From Lachnospiraceae bacterium (GTDB taxonomy: Bacteria; Bacillota; Clostridia; Lachnospirales; Lachnospiraceae), in the NCBI GenBank assembly GCA_017399685.1, contig JAFQBM010000053.1:1-64000 (forward strand): a stretch of 64,000 nt of DNA, written 5' to 3'. Position 1 is the stretch's first letter; every line of letters begins with the position of its first letter. The notes beneath the pieces were generated by a model. That model ran no database searches. It was not told the origin of the DNA and saw only the letters and a program-made list of their open reading frames with translations. This document shows, piece after piece, positions 1-7,428 of this stretch. A program made the translations under genes and the position numbers.

Positions 1-118
1 GAGATATCCCATAGCATAAGCTAGTAAGACCCCTTGAAGACGACAAGGTTGATAGGTTAGAGGTGGAAGCATGGTAACATGTGTAGCTGACTAATACTAA
101 TAGGTCGAGGGCTTGACC
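1..118 (+). rRNA. 23S ribosomal RNA, 3' end (partial)
   Basis: The first 118 bases match the conserved end of bacterial 23S rRNA from memory: the GATAGGTTAGAGGTG segment, the GCATGGTAACATG hairpin and the closing CTAATAGGTCGAGGGCTTG. The gene begins before the window. The 3' boundary is set by pairing conventions and may be off by a few bases. No 5S rRNA follows; the next recognisable gene is tRNA-Asn 80 bases downstream. Confidence 0.95.
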
Positions 119-197
119 AGGAACGTCATAGGAAGAGAAAGATGTTAGTAGGAATTCAATATGTGATTTTGAAGGTGTAAGAACCTTTAGAAGGTAA

Positions 198-269
198 TCC
201 TCGATAGCTCAATGGTAGAGCACACGGCTGTTAACCGTGGGGTTGTAGGTTCGAGCCCTACTCGGGGAG
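198..269 (+). tRNA. tRNA-Asn (GTT)
   Basis: A full cloverleaf folds: acceptor TCCTCGA pairs with TCGGGGA, the D-arm uses GCTC/GAGC, and the anticodon stem CACGG/CCGTG holds loop CTGTTAA, giving anticodon GTT. The T-arm has the usual TTCGAGC loop. CCA is not encoded. It is the first of four tRNAs trailing the rRNA operon. Confidence 0.97.
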
Positions 270-273
270 CTTA

Positions 274-345
274 GGCCCCATGGTCAAGCGGTTAAGACAT
301 CGCCCTTTCACGGCGGTAACAGGGGTTCAAATCCCCTTGGGGTCA
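274..345 (+). tRNA. tRNA-Glu (TTC)
   Basis: Acceptor GGCCCCA pairs with TGGGGTC, the anticodon loop TTTCACG gives TTC, and the T-loop is TTCAAAT. It begins four bases after tRNA-Asn, so the two are surely processed from one transcript. CCA is not encoded. Confidence 0.97.
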
Positions 346-404
346 TTGTAACTTATATAGGAATATATAAGTTATTCTTGCATATAATACTATAGATAAA
401 ACAT

Positions 405-475
405 GGCGCCATAGCCAAGTGGTAAGGCAGAGGTCTGCAACACCTTTATCATCGGTTCAAATCCGTTTGGCGCCT
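405..475 (+). tRNA. tRNA-Cys (GCA)
   Basis: Acceptor GGCGCCA pairs with TGGCGCC with a U discriminator, as is usual for tRNA-Cys. The anticodon stem AGGT/ACCT holds loop CTGCAAC, so the anticodon is GCA. A run of T residues starts right at the 3' end (475-482), so the tRNA stem itself may help end the rRNA-tRNA transcript. Confidence 0.97.
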
Positions 476-552
476 TTTTTTATTTGTCTGGAGTTTTTAG
501 GTAAATAAGAAACGAATATCTGTACAATGTGTAGATATAATTTAATAGTTAT

Positions 553-626
<74 letters not shown>

Positions 627-633
627 GTAAATG

Positions 634-665
634 GATACAGATTATGGGAAACCATAATCTGTATC
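634..665 (+). terminator. Strong hairpin with GAAA tetraloop after tRNA-fMet
   Basis: GATACAGATTATGG (634-647) pairs perfectly with CCATAATCTGTATC (652-665) across a GAAA loop. No long T run follows, so it could be a processing or stability hairpin as much as a terminator. It lies between tRNA-fMet and the HPr-like gene. Confidence 0.6.
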
Positions 666-705
666 TGTGTGTATGGAGAATAGAAAAAGGAGGGAGTTGT
701 ATTTT

Positions 706-939
706 ATGAAAAAGGCTATCATTCGATTGCCAGGAGTAGGTAGCGTTCAAAAGTTTGTACATAAGGTAAATGAATATGAATATGAGGTAGATTTATATTC
801 ACATAGATTTGTAATAGATGCTAAATCCATTTTAGGGGTTTTAAGTATTAATAGGGACGAACCTTTAGAAATGCACATTTATAATGATAAATGCGATGAT
901 TTGCTAAAAGATTTAGAAGAATTTATCTGCTACGAATAG
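706..939 (+). CDS. HPr-family protein lacking the phosphorylated His
   Basis: A 77-residue protein resembling HPr, the small phosphocarrier of the sugar PTS. The region that in HPr carries the catalytic GLHARPA motif is replaced by GSVQKFVHKV, so the usual His-15 is missing. The second HPr signature is intact: DAKSILGVLS (residues 38-47) matches the loop with the regulatory Ser-46. That pattern recalls Crh-type regulators, which act through Ser phosphorylation and do not carry phosphate in the PTS, but this protein may have another job. The ATG at 706 is chosen because AAAGGAGGG lies 12 bases upstream; a longer reading from 667 has no such site. A hairpin terminator follows. Confidence 0.75.
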   Translation: MKKAIIRLPGVGSVQKFVHKVNEYEYEVDLYSHRFVIDAKSILGVLSINRDEPLEMHIYNDKCDDLLKDLEEFICYE

Positions 940-969
940 TATAAGATGCAGTTCATAGGATAAAAGAGT

Positions 970-1008
970 GGTAACCATACAGAAAAAGTTGTTTGGTTAC
1001 CAATTTTT
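970..1008 (+). terminator. Intrinsic terminator after the HPr-like gene
   Basis: GGTAACCA (970-977) pairs with TGGTTACC (994-1001), followed by AATTTTTAT. Confidence 0.8.
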
Positions 1009-1086
1009 ATATACCAACAAATATGGTTAAGAGTTCAATGAGAGCTTGTTCCCTAGGTTTTTAATATGAGAAAGGAATGTGAAGCT

Positions 1087-1266
1087 ATGGAATTTAATAT
1101 AGGACAGGTTATAAAATTAAAAAAACCACATCCTTGCGGATCCAATCAATGGGAAATTCTCAGGGTGGGAATGGATTTTCGTCTAAAATGCCAAGGATGC
1201 GAACATCAGGTTATGGTTCCGAGAAAATTAGTAGAAAAGAATTTTAAAGGTTTTATAGAGGAGTAA
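1087..1266 (+). CDS. DUF951 domain protein
   Basis: A 59-residue protein matching the DUF951 family of Firmicutes: GQVIKLKKPHPCGSNQWEILRVGMD followed by LKCQGC and a MVPRKLVEKNFK tail. One Cys in PHPCG plus the CQGC pair suggest a small metal- or RNA-binding fold, but the function is not known. In other Firmicutes the gene often sits just upstream of rpsF, as here. The start at 1087 is preferred over 1066 because an AAAGGA site overlaps the upstream ATG and the family begins near this Met. Confidence 0.85.
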   Translation: MEFNIGQVIKLKKPHPCGSNQWEILRVGMDFRLKCQGCEHQVMVPRKLVEKNFKGFIEE

Positions 1267-1375
1267 AAACTTTGATTATATTTGAAATTAGTATGTTAAA
1301 TCAGTTATATCATTTCAACAGTAAAAATATACCTGATTTGGGTATTATAGTCTGTACAGATTTAATAAAAAAGAC

Positions 1376-1404
1376 TTGCTTTTGATTGATAAATATGATA
1401 AAAT
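1376..1404 (+). promoter_or_regulatory. Sigma-A type promoter of rpsF-ssb-rpsR
   Basis: TTGCTT (1376-1381), a 17-base spacer, and TAAAAT (1399-1404), about 80 bases before rpsF. Confidence 0.6.
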
Positions 1405-1433
1405 ATCAAATTGTGATATGTAGTTTATTCCTT

Positions 1434-1454
1434 GTTCTTTCAAAAAGAAAGGAC
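1434..1454 (+). promoter_or_regulatory. Leader hairpin before rpsF
   Basis: GTTCTTTC (1434-1441) pairs with GAAAGGAC (1447-1454) in the leader between promoter and start codon. Leaders of rpsF operons in many bacteria bind the S6:S18 pair for feedback control. This hairpin is in the right place, but I cannot confirm the conserved loop. Confidence 0.4.
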
Positions 1455-1482
1455 CAGAGACCAAAAGGAGGTGCAGATAACA

Positions 1483-1770
1483 ATGACAAAGTATGAATTA
1501 GCGTTGGTTGTTAATGCAAAGATCGAAGAAGACGTAAGAGTAGCAACTGTCGACAAAGTAAAGGCTTATGTTGAAAAGTTTGGCGGTACTATTACAAACG
1601 TTGAAGAATGTGGTAAGAAGAGATTAGCTTATGACATTCAAAAGATGAAAGAAGGATTTTATTATTTCATCCAATTCGAATCAGCATCTGATGTTCCAGC
1701 GAATCTAGAAGCTAGTGTTCGTATTATGGAAAATGTCATCAGATACTTATGCGTTAAACAAGAAGCATAA
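1483..1770 (+). CDS. rpsF: 30S ribosomal protein S6
   Basis: A 95-residue protein with the S6 pattern: MTKYELALVVNAK at the N-terminus, KRLAYDIQKMKEGFYYFIQFE in the middle and MENVIRYLCVKQE at the end. S6 binds 16S rRNA in the platform of the small subunit as a partner of S18. The start at 1483 follows a strong AAAAGGAGGTG site. It is first in an operon with ssb and rpsR, the arrangement conserved across Firmicutes. Confidence 0.97.
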   Translation: MTKYELALVVNAKIEEDVRVATVDKVKAYVEKFGGTITNVEECGKKRLAYDIQKMKEGFYYFIQFESASDVPANLEASVRIMENVIRYLCVKQEA

Positions 1771-1790
1771 CGAATAGGAGGAATTTCCAT

Positions 1791-2234
1791 ATGAATAAGG
1801 TAATTTTGATGGGTCGTTTGACCAGAGATCCTGAAGTTAGATATTCTCAAGGCGAGAATGCCATGGCGATTGCCAGATATACCTTAGCAGTAGATCGTAG
1901 ATTTGCAAAGCGTGACGGAAGTAATGAGCAGACAGCAGATTTTATCGGATGTGTTGCATTTGGAAAAAATGCAGAATTTGCAGAGAAGTATTTAAAGCAA
2001 GGTACTAAAATTGCGATTACAGGAAGAATTCAGACAGGAAGCTATACCAACAAGGATGGTGTAAAAGTATATACTACCGATGTTGTTGTAGAAGAACAGG
2101 AATTCGCAGAAAGTAAAGCAGCAGGAAATGGTGGAGATTATCAAGCAGCTGGCAGACCAGCACCTAGTGCGGCCGCAGGCGATGGATTTATTAGTATTCC
2201 AAACGGAATAGAAGATGAATTACCGTTCAACTAA
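1791..2234 (+). CDS. ssb: Single-stranded DNA-binding protein
   Basis: 147 residues with an OB-fold: MNKVILMGRLTRDPEVRYSQ opens the domain and GSYTNKDGVKVYTTDVVVEE closes it near residue 105. A Gly/Ala-rich linker leads to the acidic tip ending DELPFN, the tail that recruits replication and repair proteins. It coats single-stranded DNA during replication. Start at the ATG after AGGAGGAA, 21 bases behind rpsF; rpsR follows 29 bases on. Confidence 0.97.
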   Translation: MNKVILMGRLTRDPEVRYSQGENAMAIARYTLAVDRRFAKRDGSNEQTADFIGCVAFGKNAEFAEKYLKQGTKIAITGRIQTGSYTNKDGVKVYTTDVVVEEQEFAESKAAGNGGDYQAAGRPAPSAAAGDGFISIPNGIEDELPFN

Positions 2235-2263
2235 TCGTATTATTATAATAGGAGGTAATACAA

Positions 2264-2536
2264 ATGCCAGTTAATAAGACTGAAAAGAGCGAACGTCCAG
2301 AAGCTCCAATGAAGAGAAGACCAATTCGCAGAAGAAAGAAAGTATGTGTATTTTGTGCAGATAAGAATGCTGTAATTGACTATAAAGATGTGAATAAGTT
2401 AAAGAGATATGTATCAGAAAGAGGTAAGATTCTTCCTAGAAGAATTACTGGAAACTGTGCAAAGCATCAAAGAGCTTTAACAGTAGCAATCAAGCGTGCA
2501 AGACACATCGCTTTAATGCCATATACTTTAGATTAA
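2264..2536 (+). CDS. rpsR: 30S ribosomal protein S18
   Basis: 90 residues: a basic N-terminal tail ([13 protein letters not shown]), the VDYKDVNKL-like segment (here [19 protein letters not shown]) and the [19 protein letters not shown] helix typical of S18. The Cys residues at CVFCADK and NCAKHQ suggest the Zn-containing form. It is the last gene of rpsF-ssb-rpsR, closed by a clear terminator. Confidence 0.97.
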   Translation: MPVNKTEKSERPEAPMKRRPIRRRKKVCVFCADKNAVIDYKDVNKLKRYVSERGKILPRRITGNCAKHQRALTVAIKRARHIALMPYTLD

Positions 2537-2551
2537 TGAATCAACGGATTA

Positions 2552-2590
2552 GACCCATAGTTTGCAAGGATTATGGGTCTTATTGTTTTA
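2552..2590 (+). terminator. Terminator of the rpsF operon
   Basis: GACCCATA (2552-2559) pairs with TATGGGTC (2572-2579), followed by TTATTGTTTT. Confidence 0.85.
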
Positions 2591-2642
2591 CAATAAATCA
2601 GTTCTGTTTTTAGAAAATAAAACTATCTGGAGGGAATTAAAA

Positions 2643-3422
2643 ATGAAAATTTTAAAGCGTTCAAGCGTAATGCTTGTCACACTAGCAATGATGGTATTTG
2701 GTTTTACAGCTTGCGGTAGCAAGGGAGATACAAACACAGATACAACAAAACAGGCTGCAACTGCTGAAAAAGCAGAGGATACTACAGATGCAGCAGGAAA
2801 GGATGAAGCTGCTGAAAAAACAGAGGATACTACGGATGCAGCAGAAAAGGATGAAGCTGCTGAAAAAACAGAGGATGCTACAGATGCAGAGGGTACGGAA
2901 ACCATAACAGTAGAAGAAGCGATTGAATTAGTCAAGCAGGAAGTTGGCGACGATTTCAGCTTTATTCCTGCTGATGAGCTTGAAGAGAAAGATGGTAGTC
3001 AGTATTATGTAATTTATGTTAAGACGCTCTTAGATACCGGCACCTTAACAACTCAAACTACATACTTAGTAAAAACTGATGGTTCGGAAGTTTTTGATAA
3101 GTATATTACTGACACTTACGTTGGCGAATATGTTCTTTCAGGTGTTACAGGTGAAACAGTATTTGAGGTTTTCGAAGATGGTACTTTTGAGATGACTACA
3201 ACTGGTGATGTTAATCAGGTGGTCAGTGGAGTTTATGAATTTGGAATTACAGATTCAGCCAGTGTTATTGAACTGAAATTGTATCCAAGAAAAAACATTA
3301 CAGAATATGATGGAGAAACAACAGAAGAAGAGGTATCAGATGTGGAAGGTACTGCAACTATTGAGGATGGTAAGCTTACATTAGCAATGGAAAGTGAACT
3401 CACTGTTTTTACAAAAAAATAA
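2643..3422 (+). CDS. Secreted lipoprotein with acidic tandem repeats
   Basis: 259 residues. The N-terminus is a lipoprotein signal peptide (MKILKRSSVMLVTLAMMV, then the lipobox FTAC), so the mature protein is probably anchored at its N-terminal Cys on the outer face of the membrane. Residues about 37-88 hold nearly three copies of a 17-residue acidic unit of the type AAEKTEDTTDAAEKDE, probably a flexible spacer. The remaining 170 residues look like a small beta-rich domain with no family I recognise. The start at 2643 follows GGAGGG; the longer reading from 2562 runs through the rpsR terminator and is rejected. No partner gene is obvious. Confidence 0.8.
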   Translation: MKILKRSSVMLVTLAMMVFGFTACGSKGDTNTDTTKQAATAEKAEDTTDAAGKDEAAEKTEDTTDAAEKDEAAEKTEDATDAEGTETITVEEAIELVKQEVGDDFSFIPADELEEKDGSQYYVIYVKTLLDTGTLTTQTTYLVKTDGSEVFDKYITDTYVGEYVLSGVTGETVFEVFEDGTFEMTTTGDVNQVVSGVYEFGITDSASVIELKLYPRKNITEYDGETTEEEVSDVEGTATIEDGKLTLAMESELTVFTKK

Positions 3423-3493
3423 TTAGCTGATAAAATAGGGAAATATTATGAATCAGTTAAGCCCTATAGTGAAGAAAAATTACACAAACTAAT

Positions 3494-3552
3494 TGGAGTA
3501 AAATACTCCAAAATATTGAATGAATTTGGGAAATGTGGAGTAAAATACTCCA
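3494..3552 (+). repeat. Two identical 17-nt palindromes, 42 bp apart
   Basis: TGGAGTAAAATACTCCA occurs at 3494-3510 and again at 3536-3552. Each copy is a perfect inverted repeat. The second lies inside the larger terminator hairpin. Confidence 0.85.
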
Positions 3553-3570
3553 ATTTCCCATTTGTTTTTA
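3528..3570 (+). terminator. Terminator after the lipoprotein gene
   Basis: GGGAAAT (3528-3534) pairs with ATTTCCC (3553-3559) around the inner palindrome TGGAGTAAAATACTCCA, followed by ATTTGTTTTTA. Confidence 0.8.
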
Positions 3571-3687
3571 GGGGACGCGTTATTATTAGGCAGTCTTTTT
3601 TTGTTTACAGGCTGCGTCTACTGACCTTAACGTAGATTTGACTGCTTTATTTTAACGTTAAAATTTGTGTGGATTGTGAGGCAAGGT

Positions 3688-4032
3688 ATGAATTTAGAGA
3701 ATCCTTTTGGATTTAAAATAACTGTGGAAAAAGAAAAACAGCGAGTTGTTTTTTATATGGCAGGGCCGGACAGGCGTTATAATGGGAAAGAGTATATATT
3801 AGAAAAAGAAGAAATGGATGAATTTTGTTCGGCCTTAGAAGAAAATTTTGAACTTTATCTAAAAAAAAAGGCAGAAGGAAATTTGCAGCTCATACCGGGA
3901 AAGATGGGAATGACCATACGGTTTGGTTTGGTAGAGGGTGTTTGCTTTGGTGGAATTTACGGGCAAATTCGTTCAGAAAAGAAACTGAGAAAATGTATTT
4001 CTTATATTTCACAGATGAAAAAGGACATATAA
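3688..4032 (+). CDS. Hypothetical protein
   Basis: A 114-residue soluble protein that I do not recognise. There is no signal peptide or membrane segment. The sequence looks like a small alpha/beta domain: KITVEKEKQRVVFYMAGPD, then acidic helices around EEMDEFCSALEENFELYL, then a hydrophobic stretch GMTIRFGLVEGVCFGGIYG. The ATG at 3688 is chosen because GAGGCAAGG lies just upstream; a GTG at 3667 is possible. It stands alone between a terminator and the nadB promoter. Confidence 0.6.
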   Translation: MNLENPFGFKITVEKEKQRVVFYMAGPDRRYNGKEYILEKEEMDEFCSALEENFELYLKKKAEGNLQLIPGKMGMTIRFGLVEGVCFGGIYGQIRSEKKLRKCISYISQMKKDI

Positions 4033-4164
4033 GAATATAGCATAATGATGGGGGAAAAGGGATTTTAAGCCTATTATCATGGCAGTTCAGTTTCAAATAT
4101 CATAAATTTATAAGTAGAATGGAAAAAAGTTTGGTAAATTTTTAACAAAGTGGGACTGCTTATC

Positions 4165-4193
4165 TTGACACTGTTACGAAAATGTGGCATAGT
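4165..4193 (+). promoter_or_regulatory. Promoter of nadB-nadC
   Basis: TTGACA (4165-4170), a 17-base spacer and CATAGT (4188-4193), about 45 bases before nadB. Confidence 0.6.
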
Positions 4194-4237
4194 AGATATA
4201 ATCTTTACAAACAACGGATAAAGAAAGAAGCGAAGAG

Positions 4238-5569
4238 ATGATGGACATGGAATGGAAACCGGATATTATTATAGTAGGTACTGGTGCAGCGGGATTATTT
4301 ACAGCCTTGAAATTTCCTGAAACTGCTAAGATTTTGATGCTTACGAAAGATGAGGTATTAAGGAGTGATTCTTATCTTGCTCAGGGAGGAATCAGTACAT
4401 TAAAAACTCCGGATGATTTTGAGAGTTATTATGAAGATACTATGAAGGCCGGAAGGTATGAAAATAATAAAGACTCTGTAAAGCTGATGATTGAACGTTC
4501 TCCGAAAATTATGGAAGAACTGATGAATTATGGTGTTGACTTTGACCGGGAAGATGGGGAACTGTCTTATACCAGAGAAGGTGGACATTCAAAGTTTCGT
4601 ATTTTGCATCATAAAGATGTAACAGGTAAGGAGATTACCACGAAATTATATGAATGTGTAAAGAAGAGAAAGAATATTGTAATTTTAGAACATACAAAGA
4701 TGCTGGATTTTATCATTCGTGAGAATCGTTGTGTTGGTATTGTGGTAAAAGAGTCTGAGGGCCAAGTGCAGGCACTATATGGGAAATCTATCATTTTAGC
4801 CACAGGAGGAATTGGAGGATTATTCGTTCATTCTACTAATTTCAGACATATTACAGGAGATGCTCTTGCCATTGCTTTAAAACATGGTGTTGAAGTTGAG
4901 AATATCCATTATATTCAGATACATCCTACCGCATTGTATTCTACAAAACCAGGAAGAAGATTTTTGATTTCTGAATCAGTGAGAGGAGAAGGCGCTTATT
5001 TATTAAATAAGGATGGAGAACGGTTTGTGGACGAGCTGCTTCCGAGAGATGTGGTAAGCTGTGCCATTAAGGAGCAGATGGAAAAAGAGGGAAGTGACCA
5101 TGTTTATTTATCCCTTACACATTTGGATGGAGAAGAGGTAAAACAGCGCTTCCCGAATATTTATCATCATTGTTTAGAAGAAGGATATGATTTAACTAAG
5201 GAGCCAATCCCTATTACTCCGGTACAACATTATCACATGGGTGGAATTAAAGTAGATTTAGATAGTAAGACTAATATAAAAGGTTTGCTGGCAGTAGGTG
5301 AAGCAAGCTGTAATGGTGTACATGGAGCGAACCGCCTGGCTTCAAACTCTTTACTGGAGAGTCTGGTATTTGCAGAATGTGCTGCCAACTATGTAAGCAG
5401 TCATTTGCTGGAAGAAGAATTACATATGGAGAAGGATGAATATCCACAGCCTGATTTAAGCAGTTATCAGGAAGAGGCTTTGAAAAAGGAATATAAAAAG
5501 ATTATTTTAAATGAAATTAAACGAAGGGATGGAGATTTTTATGCTAAATGGTGTAACAATGAAAATTAA
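4238..5569 (+). CDS. nadB: L-aspartate oxidase
   Basis: 443 residues. This FAD enzyme oxidises L-aspartate to iminoaspartate, the first step of de novo NAD synthesis. The N-terminal dinucleotide-binding motif VGTGAAG (residues 13-19) and the flavin-contact segment SDSYLAQGGIS are present, as are the PVQHYHMGGI and NGVHGANRLASNSLLESLVF blocks near the C-terminus that mark the fumarate reductase/NadB family. The protein is about 90 residues shorter than the E. coli enzyme and lacks its C-terminal helical extension, which is common in clostridial NadB. nadC follows with a short overlap. nadA (quinolinate synthase) is not in the window, so it must lie elsewhere or be absent. Confidence 0.92.
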   Translation: MMDMEWKPDIIIVGTGAAGLFTALKFPETAKILMLTKDEVLRSDSYLAQGGISTLKTPDDFESYYEDTMKAGRYENNKDSVKLMIERSPKIMEELMNYGVDFDREDGELSYTREGGHSKFRILHHKDVTGKEITTKLYECVKKRKNIVILEHTKMLDFIIRENRCVGIVVKESEGQVQALYGKSIILATGGIGGLFVHSTNFRHITGDALAIALKHGVEVENIHYIQIHPTALYSTKPGRRFLISESVRGEGAYLLNKDGERFVDELLPRDVVSCAIKEQMEKEGSDHVYLSLTHLDGEEVKQRFPNIYHHCLEEGYDLTKEPIPITPVQHYHMGGIKVDLDSKTNIKGLLAVGEASCNGVHGANRLASNSLLESLVFAECAANYVSSHLLEEELHMEKDEYPQPDLSSYQEEALKKEYKKIILNEIKRRDGDFYAKWCNNEN

Positions 5570-6401
5570 TATTGATGAATATATTTTAAATGCGTTAAAA
5601 GAAGATATTACCAGTGAGGATGTTACAACCAATGCCATTATGCCGGAAGAAAAAGCAGGAAAAGCAGATTTAATCTGTAAGGAAGATGGTGTGATTTGTG
5701 GTTTAGGTGTATTCCAAAGAGTTTTTGAATTACTGGATGATCATGCACGTTTTGAAACCAACCTAAAAGATGGTGATGAGGTAAAGAAAGGTCAGTTAAT
5801 GGGTGTTATTTATGGAGATATTAAGGCACTCCTGACAGGAGAACGTACCGCTTTAAATTACCTGCAAAGAATGAGTGGAATTGCTACCTTTACTAAGAGC
5901 CTGGCGAAGGAACTCGAAGGCAGTAATACAAAACTTCTCGATACCAGAAAAACCACTCCGAATATGAGACCTTTTGAAAAATATGCAGTAAAAGTCGGTG
6001 GAGGAACCAATCACAGATATAATTTATCAGATGGTATTTTAATCAAAGATAATCACATTGGTGCCGCAGGAAGCATTAAAAAAGCAGTTCAGATGGCAAA
6101 GGATTATGCTCCATTTGTGCGTAAGATAGAGGTCGAAGTAGAAAATCTTTCCCAATTAGAAGAAGCTTTAGAAGCTGGTGCAGATATTATTATGCTGGAT
6201 AACATGGATAACGAAACCATGAAAGAGGCAGTGAGAATCGTTGGAACTAAGGCTGAAACAGAGTGTTCCGGTAATGTTACCAAGGAACGTTTAAAAGAAA
6301 TCAGGGAAATCGGAGTGAATTATGTTTCTTCCGGAGCATTGACACATTCGGCTCCAATTATGGATATTTCATTGAAAAATCTAGTTCCTGTGGAAGAATA
6401 A
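5541..6401 (+). CDS. nadC: Nicotinate-nucleotide pyrophosphorylase (carboxylating)
   Basis: 286 residues from the ATG at 5541. The enzyme converts quinolinate and PRPP to nicotinate mononucleotide. Landmarks are EDITSEDVTTNAI near the N-terminus, ALNYLQRMSGIAT, the phosphoribosyl-contact segment DTRKTTPNMRPFEKYAV, GGGTNHRYNL, IKDNHI and the closing VNYVSSGALTHSAP. The start at 5541 has GGAG 8 bases upstream; this overlaps the end of nadB by 29 bases and implies translational coupling. An ATG at 5559 is the alternative. Confidence 0.93.
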   Translation: MLNGVTMKINIDEYILNALKEDITSEDVTTNAIMPEEKAGKADLICKEDGVICGLGVFQRVFELLDDHARFETNLKDGDEVKKGQLMGVIYGDIKALLTGERTALNYLQRMSGIATFTKSLAKELEGSNTKLLDTRKTTPNMRPFEKYAVKVGGGTNHRYNLSDGILIKDNHIGAAGSIKKAVQMAKDYAPFVRKIEVEVENLSQLEEALEAGADIIMLDNMDNETMKEAVRIVGTKAETECSGNVTKERLKEIREIGVNYVSSGALTHSAPIMDISLKNLVPVEE

Positions 6402-6411
6402 TAGGATGAAA

Positions 6412-6438
6412 GTTACTGGTTACGCAGTAAACAGTAAC
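6412..6438. repeat. Short palindrome of the GTTACTG/CAGTAAC family
   Basis: GTTACTG (6412-6418) and CAGTAAC (6432-6438) form an inverted repeat just after nadC. The same arms recur in the larger intergenic repeats near 30.4, 45.7 and 48.1 kb. This copy is only the end segment. Confidence 0.5.
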
Positions 6439-6447
6439 AGGTAAGAG

Positions 6448-6490
6448 AAGGTAACATTCAAAGCATTAAAATGTTGCCTTTTCTTTTTTT
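6448..6490 (+). terminator. Terminator of nadB-nadC
   Basis: AAGGTAACATT (6448-6458) pairs, with one G-T, with AATGTTGCCTT (6471-6481), followed by TTCTTTTTTTTC. Confidence 0.85.
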
Positions 6491-6623
6491 TCTTTTTGTG
6501 ATATGATGAATCATGGGAAATCGGAGAGTGAAGTATCCGAGGTATTATTTAAGGTAACATTTGAGGTTAAAATATCTTTTGACCTTGATAATATATATTC
6601 TGTTCATAGAAAGAAGGGATAGT

Positions 6624-7397
6624 TTGAAGAAAAAATTAATGAAGCAGATTTTTATTGTGGACATGATTCTGGCAATTGCAGCAATCTGCTTATATGCGGA
6701 ACCATTGATTGGTCTTTCTTTTTCTGGTTCTGATTCGAAAGAAGTGGTTATGGCTTATGTGATGCTGCTATTGATTTTGGTGGTATTCATCGCTGTTAAT
6801 ATCCGCCTGGTTACCACCAGATATGAAGAAAATGAAATTATCATTGATGATATAGAAAATGTAGAGCTGTTAAAGGAAGAACTGAAGAAATTACTGAAAC
6901 TGAAGCCTAATTTTGGGCAGGAGATTCACCTTTCCTTAGAACAGATGGAGCGACTGGCAAGAAAATATGATATGTTAAGTCAATTATTATATCAAAGTTT
7001 TCATCAGAATGAGGATATGCTGAATACGAAACAATGTATGAATGAGATGCAGGAGATGTTGTATGACAATGTAAAGCAGCTGATTAAGTGTTTAAGGGTA
7101 CTGGATGCTAAGGAATACATAAGTCTCCAATCCGGATACAAGACCATTGACAATGAGGTTATGGCGAAAAAGCAGCAGCAGTTGCAGGAAAATGCAGATT
7201 ATATCCGGGAAAAAGTAAATAAAAATGAACAGATTTTATTGGCGTTTGACCATTTGATGACAGAAATATCCAGAATCAATGATTCTGAGGAAGAAAATGA
7301 TTTATCAAAGATTAATGATATGGTGTCAGCATTAAGAAAGTTAAGAACAGCTTCTAGTGAAGACCCTATCGAAGAGTTAATTGGAAAATATCAATAA
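6624..7397 (+). CDS. Membrane-anchored coiled-coil protein of unknown function
   Basis: 257 residues starting at TTG 6624, which follows AAGAAGGGA; the in-frame TTG at 6561 lacks a site. Two hydrophobic segments lie at about residues 9-28 and 34-58 (IFIVDMILAIAAICLY and VVMAYVMLLLILVVFIAV). After them the protein is almost entirely helical and charged, probably a cytoplasmic coiled coil. I do not recognise a family. It ends 31 bases before the binding-protein/VWA gene, so the two likely form an operon and may work as a membrane pair. Confidence 0.65.
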   Translation: MKKKLMKQIFIVDMILAIAAICLYAEPLIGLSFSGSDSKEVVMAYVMLLLILVVFIAVNIRLVTTRYEENEIIIDDIENVELLKEELKKLLKLKPNFGQEIHLSLEQMERLARKYDMLSQLLYQSFHQNEDMLNTKQCMNEMQEMLYDNVKQLIKCLRVLDAKEYISLQSGYKTIDNEVMAKKQQQLQENADYIREKVNKNEQILLAFDHLMTEISRINDSEEENDLSKINDMVSALRKLRTASSEDPIEELIGKYQ

Positions 7398-7428
7398 TCA
7401 AGGATGATAAGAAAAAAGGAGAGATAGA

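Noticed and set aside
2588-2935. Minus-strand frame of 115 codons across the lipoprotein signal and repeats
   Set aside because: Shadow of the acidic tandem repeats; Ser/Ala/Val-rich with no signals of its own.
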